Positions 61,001-64,000 of a stretch of 64,000 nt of DNA are shown here, in pieces. Positions within the stretch are counted from its first letter, which is position 1; each line of letters starts with the position of its first letter. The DNA lies in NCBI RefSeq assembly GCF_009834125.1, contig NZ_CP047146.1, positions 496,001 through 560,000 of the forward strand, given 5' to 3'. A program made the translations under genes and the position numbers. The notes beneath the pieces are model-generated. The model had not been told where the DNA came from and made no database searches. It saw nothing but the letters and a program-made list of their open reading frames with translations. The stretch is from Streptomyces sp. GS7. Lineage in GTDB: Bacteria > Actinomycetota > Actinomycetes > Streptomycetales > Streptomycetaceae.

Positions 61001-64000
61001 CTGCTGGCCCCCGAGGTCGGCTCGCTGCCCGCCACGCTGCTGTTCGAGTACCCGACGATCGGTCAGCTCGTCGACCACTTCCTCGAACAGCACGCGGACG
61101 CGCTGCGCACGGCGCTGCTGCCCCAGGCGGAGCCCGCCTCGGCACGTGCCGACGGCGGGCAGCCCACTGCGGGCGGGCCCGGCACGGCGCCCGAGCCCGA
61201 CGGGCGGGGGAGCGGAGACGATCCCGCCGCAGGCGGCAACGTGCCGACCCCCGGCGGTGCGTTCGCCGTCCCGCGCGGTGCGGCCGCGCCCGCCGGCTGG
61301 CGCAAGATCGCGATCATCGGGGTGGCGGGCCGGTACCCCATGGCGCGCGACCTCGACGCGTTCTGGGACAACCTGCGCTCCGGCCGGGACTGCGTACGCG
61401 AGGTGCCCCAGGACCGCTGGGACTGGCGGCAGCGCACCGAGATCGACGGCACGCCGATCAGCCGGTGGGGCGGATTCCTCGACGGCGTCGACGAGTTCGA
61501 CCCGCGCTTCTTCCAGATGTCGCGCAACGAGGCCGAGTTGACCGATCCGCAGGAGCGGCTGTTCCTGCAGACGGCGTGGCGGACGCTGGAGGACGCGGGC
61601 TATCCGCGGGCCCGGCTGCGCGGCGCCAAGGTCGGCGTGTACGTCGGCGTCATGTACGGCCACTACCAGCTGTACGAGACCGAGGACGGCCTGGCGGGCG
61701 GCATGGGCTACGCCTCGATCGCCAACCGGGTGTCGTACTTCTTCGACTTCCAGGGGCCCAGCCTGGCCGTCGACACCATGTGCTCCTCGTCGCTCAGCGC
61801 CATCCACCTGGCGTGCGAGGCGCTCATGCTGGGCGACGCGGACTACGCCCTGGCGGGCGGCGTCAACCTCGCGGTGCACCCGCGCAAGTACACCCAACTC
61901 GCCGCGGGCGGCTTCACCTCCACCGACGGCCGCTGCCGCAGCTTCGGCGAGGGCGGTGACGGCATGGTCCCCGGCGAGGGCGTCGGCGCCCTGCTGCTGA
62001 AGCCGCTGGAGCTGGCGGAGCGGGACGGCGACCGGATCCACGGCGTGATCCTGGGCAGCGCCCTGAACCACGGCGGCAAGACCGGCGGGTACGCCGTGCC
62101 CAATCCGGTGGCACAGGGCGAACTCGTCTCGCAGGCGCTGCGGCGTGCGGACGTCGACCCGGGCACGCTGTCGTACCTCGAAGCCCACGGCACCGGTACG
62201 GCGCTGGGCGACCCGACCGAAATGGCCGGGCTGGTGAGGGCGTTCGGGACCGGCCGACCGGCGGGCGCGCCGAAGATCGCCCTCGGCTCGCTCAAGTCGG
62301 CCGTCGGCCACTTGGAGTCGGCGGCCGGTGTCGCGGCCGTCGCCAAGGTGCTGCTGCAGATGCGCCATCGGGAACTCGTGCCGTCCCTGCACGCCGAGCG
62401 GCTCAACCCCAGGATCGACTGGGCGGACGTGCCGTTCGAGGTGCAGCGGACGCGCGCCGCCTGGCAGCCGGACGGGCTGCCGCTGCGCGCCGGGGTCAGT
62501 GCCTTCGGGGCGGGCGGGGCCAACGCCCACCTGGTCCTGGAGGAGTACCCCGAGCCCGCCGCGCCCGCGTGGCGGGCGGACGGGCCGCGGCTGTTCGCCT
62601 TCTCCGCGCGGGACGCGGAGCGGCTGCGCGAGGTGGCAGCGGAGATGCACGCCTTCCTGAGCGGCGGTGAGCACGGCGTCCGCGCCGCCACCGGGGGCGC
62701 CGATCCGGCGGACGCCCTCGCCGCCGAACTCGCCGGTCTCGCCGGCGTCTCCGGCGCCGCGCCCGACGAGACGCTTGCCGATCTCGGCCTCGACCTGATG
62801 GCGGTTCTGGACCTGGTGCGCCGGGTCGCGGAGTGGCACGCCCTCGACCCGGACCGGGTGCGCCCGGACGCCCTCCACGAGCAGCTGACGCTCCGGCAGG
62901 TGGCCGCGGCACTCGCCGGACAGGCGCCGGCGACGGCGGCCGCCCTCGACCTGGACCGGTTGGCCTGGACGCTCCAGGCGGGCCGTGAGGCGATGGGGGA
63001 GCGGCTGGCCCTGGTCGCCTCCGACGCACGGGAACTGAGCGAGGCGCTGCGCCGCTTCGCCGCAGGTGACGACCGCGTGCCGGGCGTCCACCGCGGGACC
63101 GTGCGCGGCGAGACCTGGCTGCGCCCCGCCCCCGAGCCCGTCGGTACGGACACCAGCCGTGCCGGTCTGGACCGGCTGGCCCAACGCTGGGCGGAGGGCG
63201 CCGAGTTCGACTGGTCCGCGCTGTATGCGGTGCGGCCGCGGCCGATGTCCCTGCCCGCGTACCCGTTCGCGCGCGAGCGCACCTGGATCGCCGCGCGGAA
63301 CCCGGAGCGGCCGAGCGCGCCAGCGCCGTCCGCCCCCGTCACCGCGGCGGGGACGGCCCCGCGTCGTCAGCGGCAGTCCGCCGCCGCGCCGGGCGCCGAG
63401 CCGCCGCCCTGGCTCGCCGAGCGCGTACTGGAGCTGCTGTCCGGGCTCACCGGCTACCCCGGTGCGGAGCTGGACCCCGAGCTGACCTTCCACGCCCACG
63501 GCCTGGACTCTCTCGCCCTGATCAAACTGGCCGACCAGGTGAGCCAGGGCCTCGCGGTGCCGGTCACCCCGGACACGTTCCTGGAGGCGTCGACCCCGGC
63601 CGCGCTCACCGCCCTGCTGTGGCGGGAGCACGCCGCCGAGCTGGTGGACGATCAGGCGCCGCAGTCCGTGCGCGCACCCGTGGCCGAGCCCGTACCCGTG
63701 GCCGCGGCCGAGTCCGCGGCCGAGTCCGTGGCCGCGGCCGAGCCCGGACGTGCGCAGGAGCCGCGGACCGCGGCCGCGGCACGGCCGCAGCACCGTTCCG
63801 CGCCCCCCGCCGAGGACCCCGTGGTGGTCGTCGGCATGGCCGGGATCCTGCCCGGGTCGCCCGACCTGGACGCCTTCTGGGCGAACCTGGAGGGCGGCGG
63901 TGACCTCGTCTCCGAGGTGCCCGCCGACCGGTGGGACTGGCGGGCGGCGCACGGCGACCCCGCCGAGGCCGCCGACCGCACCCGCGTGCACCGCGGCGGG
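52043..64000 (+). CDS. trans-AT PKS 4: modules 7-9 and start of next KS (3' end beyond window)
   Basis: At least 3986 residues, open to the right edge, no AT. Order: flanking subdomain of KS6 (1-150), DH (173-475, His210; the motif Gly is Glu214), KR (about 520-985), ACP7 (Ser1045), KS7 (1138-1563, Cys1307), DH (intact HxxxG and HPALLD), KR, C-methyltransferase (about 2505-2890, LEVGAGTGGT), ATAAP repeat linker, ACP8 (Ser2978), KS8 (3087-3507, Cys3247), flanking subdomain with a second degenerate ACP insert, ACP9 (Ser3823), start of KS9. ATG 52043 directly follows the TAG of PKS 3, with AGAGGAA about 7 bp upstream. Predicted products of modules 7 and 8 are CH=CH then C(CH3)=CH after glycine, as in kirromycin. 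Module 9 shows KS and ACP only. Confidence 0.88.
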   Translation, partial: MVEKQKTSSQRYVIVLSASRQEHLVRYADRLARWTARRLQDGQDGRDAPPRLLARFAHTLQVGREPLRERLAFVVSSFGELAERLGAFAADPEGAPGLWRGSVPGDAPGGPLTTDDPEELARRWAEGASVDWRQRYGDGPRPARLSLPTPPYDTRPYWVAEPDPAPGAGNGSTGAAAARGGHPLVAVAADAMGRDFSATLGGTEFFLRDHAIGELKILPAVAALELAAATAGRTGRGRVRTVSDVLWARPVIVTDRPVRVWLRLTPGADDLSCAYEVRRGEDAESGELCSAGRIGFAEEPAAASGAEPGAEPAADGRPVLDLAEIRARCPQPVTGAECYALFDRLGGGYGPSFRPLRSLVRGDAEVLARVEVPEAADLPHEMFTLHPSLLDGMLQAALWTSSDPEGAEERRLPFSLGSLEILAPLPRRGHVHAVPAAPATGTAGAPARDTGHDLTLTDDDGRIVLRIRGLVTRAVGRTHALRPADAGPAAESTGSTGSRGSAEAAGAAGAAGAAAETVAFEEVWRPSPVASDVECPPVDGDVVVVGADPALAGLLPGAPALRVRPGTRFGETADGDRQLRPGSEEDWGRFFAERAGRGRGPAVVVWDATACPAAEGPLDQPALQLTALFRAWSRARFAQPVRLLYVYEATGALDDCLSAALDGLARTLANEQPGFLLSVIVVPPGSTEERAHAVTREIAADAHEFAVGYRSGERRVRSWEQVTDFASAGRTGLTLRDGGVYLVTGGLGGLGRIVVRHLAAADRATRFVLSGRSAHDGTVERELAALRAEGIDVRYRQARLGEPGEAAALVEGVRAESGALHGVLHLAGTTRDAYLLGKDPQDWAEVLAPKVRGTIELDRATADEPLDFFVLFSSMSGAAGSPGQGDYAYANRFLDAFAEWREARRREGGRPGRTLSLLWSLWQDGGIRMAMDRAAQDRMAGAVGLQALPTAEALAAFDAAAGHDGSHLLIARGRPAKLRELLAGAASRPLARTAPPAAIAAPAVAGPDPRVRAEAYLKEILAGVFDMPAEEIEPETAFQAYGIDSILIMDLNRRLEEHFGPLPKTLFFEYQELRSLAGYFAERHGEKLAALAPAPEAQPPAASGDAPAPAPGSAPAVPLSAPAPASESASESMSVSVSGHDEPIAIIGVNARFAESDDLDAFWENLRAGRNLVTEIPADRWDWRDYDDATEADRSVPYSRWGSFVRGIDRFDPLFFGISPREAEIVDPQERLFLQTAWHTLEDAGYTRAALRSSGRVGVYVGAMYALYQLYEADNGRIAASSYASIANRVSYTMGFGGPSLTVDTMCSSALSAIHLAIRDLRSGEAEVALAGGVNLHVHPYKYRFLGQGRFTSSDGLCRSFGEGGDGYVPGEGVGAVLLKPLGKALRDGDHVYATILGSALGHGGRTNGFTVPNPLAQGELISRAIEGAGIDPGAVSYVEAHGTGTALGDPVEIRGLTLAFEGAGLAPGSLPIGSVKSNIGHLESAAGMAALCKVLLQMKHRTLVPSLHSDIPNPHIDWADSPFAVQREVAPWSPSDGGPLRAGISSFGAGGANAHLIVEEHRPGPADGSARPAAQGPWVFPLSAKTPERLRELARRFAGFLARHPRTDPAAMAHTLQVGREALDDRLAVVAPSVDRLAAALTAFAEGGPLPDGVWQGTVRGASRDSGTRVSRDEVRQAVERRDTAAVAGLWVRGGAPEWHLLYDAAPARVPLPGYPFEEMRCWITDGDTLAPARRGTAGAYDGSAAGGVRHPLLDRVDPAESLDGALAFGTGFGPDHPLIRDHQVGGVRLLPGVAALEMARAAAQETGLAERCVLRDVRWLRPLTVDDRERAAWLALRRTGSGLDFELRGRDGDARVLFAQGAVERLPEGIADERVPVESVRARCPERFEGARLYADFAAAGLVYGPALRGVEWIEAGDGEALARLAVPEAAGAALASCVLHPALLDSALHTFAALRDRTSGRAMVPYAVGAVEIRHRLAQQGYAHVRACGPDRYDIDLLDDEGHVCVRLRDFALRPAPAEAAPSAAPAASGRAPAAEVVPPDDGGRLDGLLFAPRWTGLAVPEAPEEPLGSVWIVHDEGSEPLARELSDRAPGQPLVARAADVAALGGLPLPDTLYFLSGSARPGERHDDAADLEDSQQRGVLALFRLVKSLLADGAAARPLRLAVVTEDVCGVAGEPVGNPFAGSLHGLAQSLAQECPRWQVSVLDRAGAESARTVAESVARLVALGTAAGAQGPLALRAGAGYRRKLVPVAPARSERARIRRGGVYLILGGAGGIGLEVTAWLVREFGARVVLVGRSALDDARRERLRQIDPDGRSVSYERADAGRADELERVVRRTVQTHGALHGVVHSTIVLSDKSVANMDEATFRAALDAKTRTSVALLAAVRSLSLDFVLFFSSAVALSGSAGQSNYAAGSTFEDAFAHFLDARLDAAVRVVNWGFWGTVGIVAQNRYRERLAQSGIFSITPAEGMAAVDHVLGHEERQTVVTKASRQVLESAGVDFSHTDGTDDAFAIVGELAAQPPVPRLLTQTVSEHLDRIMLDWLWRCFREHGVFLAAAERWSEPRLAERLGIRPKQRRLFAELLRVLTVHGRLREERGEFAPAGVAVPGDPEGELVGLCERTEALNRFDRLLGPCMRNLFPVLRGEVRATDVMFPGGSTALVEGAYRGSPVVDRANHLVTSAVGRSLAERVRTGGGARPLSVLEVGAGTGGTTASVLPELARLGAPVRYVYTDISMAFLQHGRERFARQYPFVEFRTLDASRDPQDQGFALADFDLVVAANVLHATDDLLATLGRVRALLRPGGWLVLNEASQNVLTTTLTFGLLDGWWLNKDEHLRLPGSPLLSGEQWERALGMAGFARSRAVPADEGHTQCVVVAERGADPVPATGTPATPATAAPATAAPATAAPATAAPATAAPATAAPATAAPVPGTTNGDGALRPAVEAYVKRAFSEVLQVPEDRLFPEETFENFGIDSLTTPRIVDLLAPEVGSLPATLLFEYPTIGQLVDHFLEQHADALRTALLPQAEPASARADGGQPTAGGPGTAPEPDGRGSGDDPAAGGNVPTPGGAFAVPRGAAAPAGWRKIAIIGVAGRYPMARDLDAFWDNLRSGRDCVREVPQDRWDWRQRTEIDGTPISRWGGFLDGVDEFDPRFFQMSRNEAELTDPQERLFLQTAWRTLEDAGYPRARLRGAKVGVYVGVMYGHYQLYETEDGLAGGMGYASIANRVSYFFDFQGPSLAVDTMCSSSLSAIHLACEALMLGDADYALAGGVNLAVHPRKYTQLAAGGFTSTDGRCRSFGEGGDGMVPGEGVGALLLKPLELAERDGDRIHGVILGSALNHGGKTGGYAVPNPVAQGELVSQALRRADVDPGTLSYLEAHGTGTALGDPTEMAGLVRAFGTGRPAGAPKIALGSLKSAVGHLESAAGVAAVAKVLLQMRHRELVPSLHAERLNPRIDWADVPFEVQRTRAAWQPDGLPLRAGVSAFGAGGANAHLVLEEYPEPAAPAWRADGPRLFAFSARDAERLREVAAEMHAFLSGGEHGVRAATGGADPADALAAELAGLAGVSGAAPDETLADLGLDLMAVLDLVRRVAEWHALDPDRVRPDALHEQLTLRQVAAALAGQAPATAAALDLDRLAWTLQAGREAMGERLALVASDARELSEALRRFAAGDDRVPGVHRGTVRGETWLRPAPEPVGTDTSRAGLDRLAQRWAEGAEFDWSALYAVRPRPMSLPAYPFARERTWIAARNPERPSAPAPSAPVTAAGTAPRRQRQSAAAPGAEPPPWLAERVLELLSGLTGYPGAELDPELTFHAHGLDSLALIKLADQVSQGLAVPVTPDTFLEASTPAALTALLWREHAAELVDDQAPQSVRAPVAEPVPVAAAESAAESVAAAEPGRAQEPRTAAAARPQHRSAPPAEDPVVVVGMAGILPGSPDLDAFWANLEGGGDLVSEVPADRWDWRAAHGDPAEAADRTRVHRGG
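53515..53583 (+). repeat. 9-nt tandem repeats in PKS 4
   Basis: Two TGGATCGAC-type units, then GGAAGCGGC plus three AGGAGCGGC units (53548-53583), encode a Ser/Thr/Gly then Ala/Gly-rich linker between DH and KR. In-frame and probably neutral length variation. Confidence 0.65.
60731..60835 (+). repeat. 15-nt minisatellite encoding ATAAP repeats
   Basis: Six perfect copies of GCCACGGCAGCACCC (60731-60820) plus one diverged copy (60821-60835). They are in frame and encode ATAAP units between the C-methyltransferase and ACP8. The copy number may vary between isolates or assemblies. Confidence 0.95.
62680..62945 (+). other. degenerate ACP-like insert after KS8
   Basis: About 85 residues of PKS 4 within the KS8 flanking subdomain. 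The motif LADLGLDLMAVLDL is that of a carrier protein but has Leu (codon 62795-62797, residue 3585) in place of the attachment Ser. Same position as the insert after KS3. Confidence 0.6.

Overview
The window is high-GC actinobacterial DNA, almost certainly Streptomyces. The first 21.3 kb follows the conserved Streptomyces order add, aspC, tRNA-Trp, secE, nusG, rplK, rplA, lipoprotein, rplJ, rplL, rpoB, rpoC, DUF1707 protein, rpsL, rpsG, fusA, tuf. Starts include GTG and TTG, there are well-formed hairpin terminators, and NusG has the acidic N-terminal extension seen in this genus.

Right after the perfect 18-bp terminator hairpin behind tuf, the window changes to an antibiotic gene cluster. 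It opens with a type II thioesterase, a convergent TTA-containing LuxR-family (LAL) regulator and an Sfp-type phosphopantetheinyl transferase. Four giant collinear trans-AT PKS/NRPS genes follow and run off the right edge. No acyltransferase domain is present in any module, so the ATs must be discrete proteins outside the window.

The assembly line as read is: LnmK-like domain-ACP / KS-KR-ACP / KS | DH-ACP-KR / KS-KR-cMT-ACP / KS-KR-ACP / KS-ACP | C-A(Gly)-PCP / KS | DH-KR-ACP / KS-DH-KR-cMT-ACP / KS-ACP / KS... (| marks a protein boundary). The deduced chain is a diene, a C-methylated carbinol, a hydroxyl, an unreduced ketone, a glycine amide, CH=CH and C(CH3)=CH. This matches the first half of kirromycin-type elfamycins, antibiotics that lock EF-Tu on the ribosome.

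The tuf gene next to the cluster encodes EF-Tu with Thr at the position equivalent to E. coli Ala375, where A375T gives kirromycin resistance. The most exciting reading is therefore an elfamycin cluster docked directly onto its own, apparently self-resistant, housekeeping target. Kirrothricin from S. cinnamoneus is one candidate product or strain, but I cannot prove this from the window.

Regulation: a CCCCTA...TAGGGGTTCC element is repeated upstream of the PPTase gene and of the first PKS gene, and is a candidate operator for the LAL regulator. Other oddities are a single in-frame TAG splitting a KS from its flanking subdomain, two ACP-like inserts without the attachment serine, and an LnmK-type loading domain fused to the PKS.
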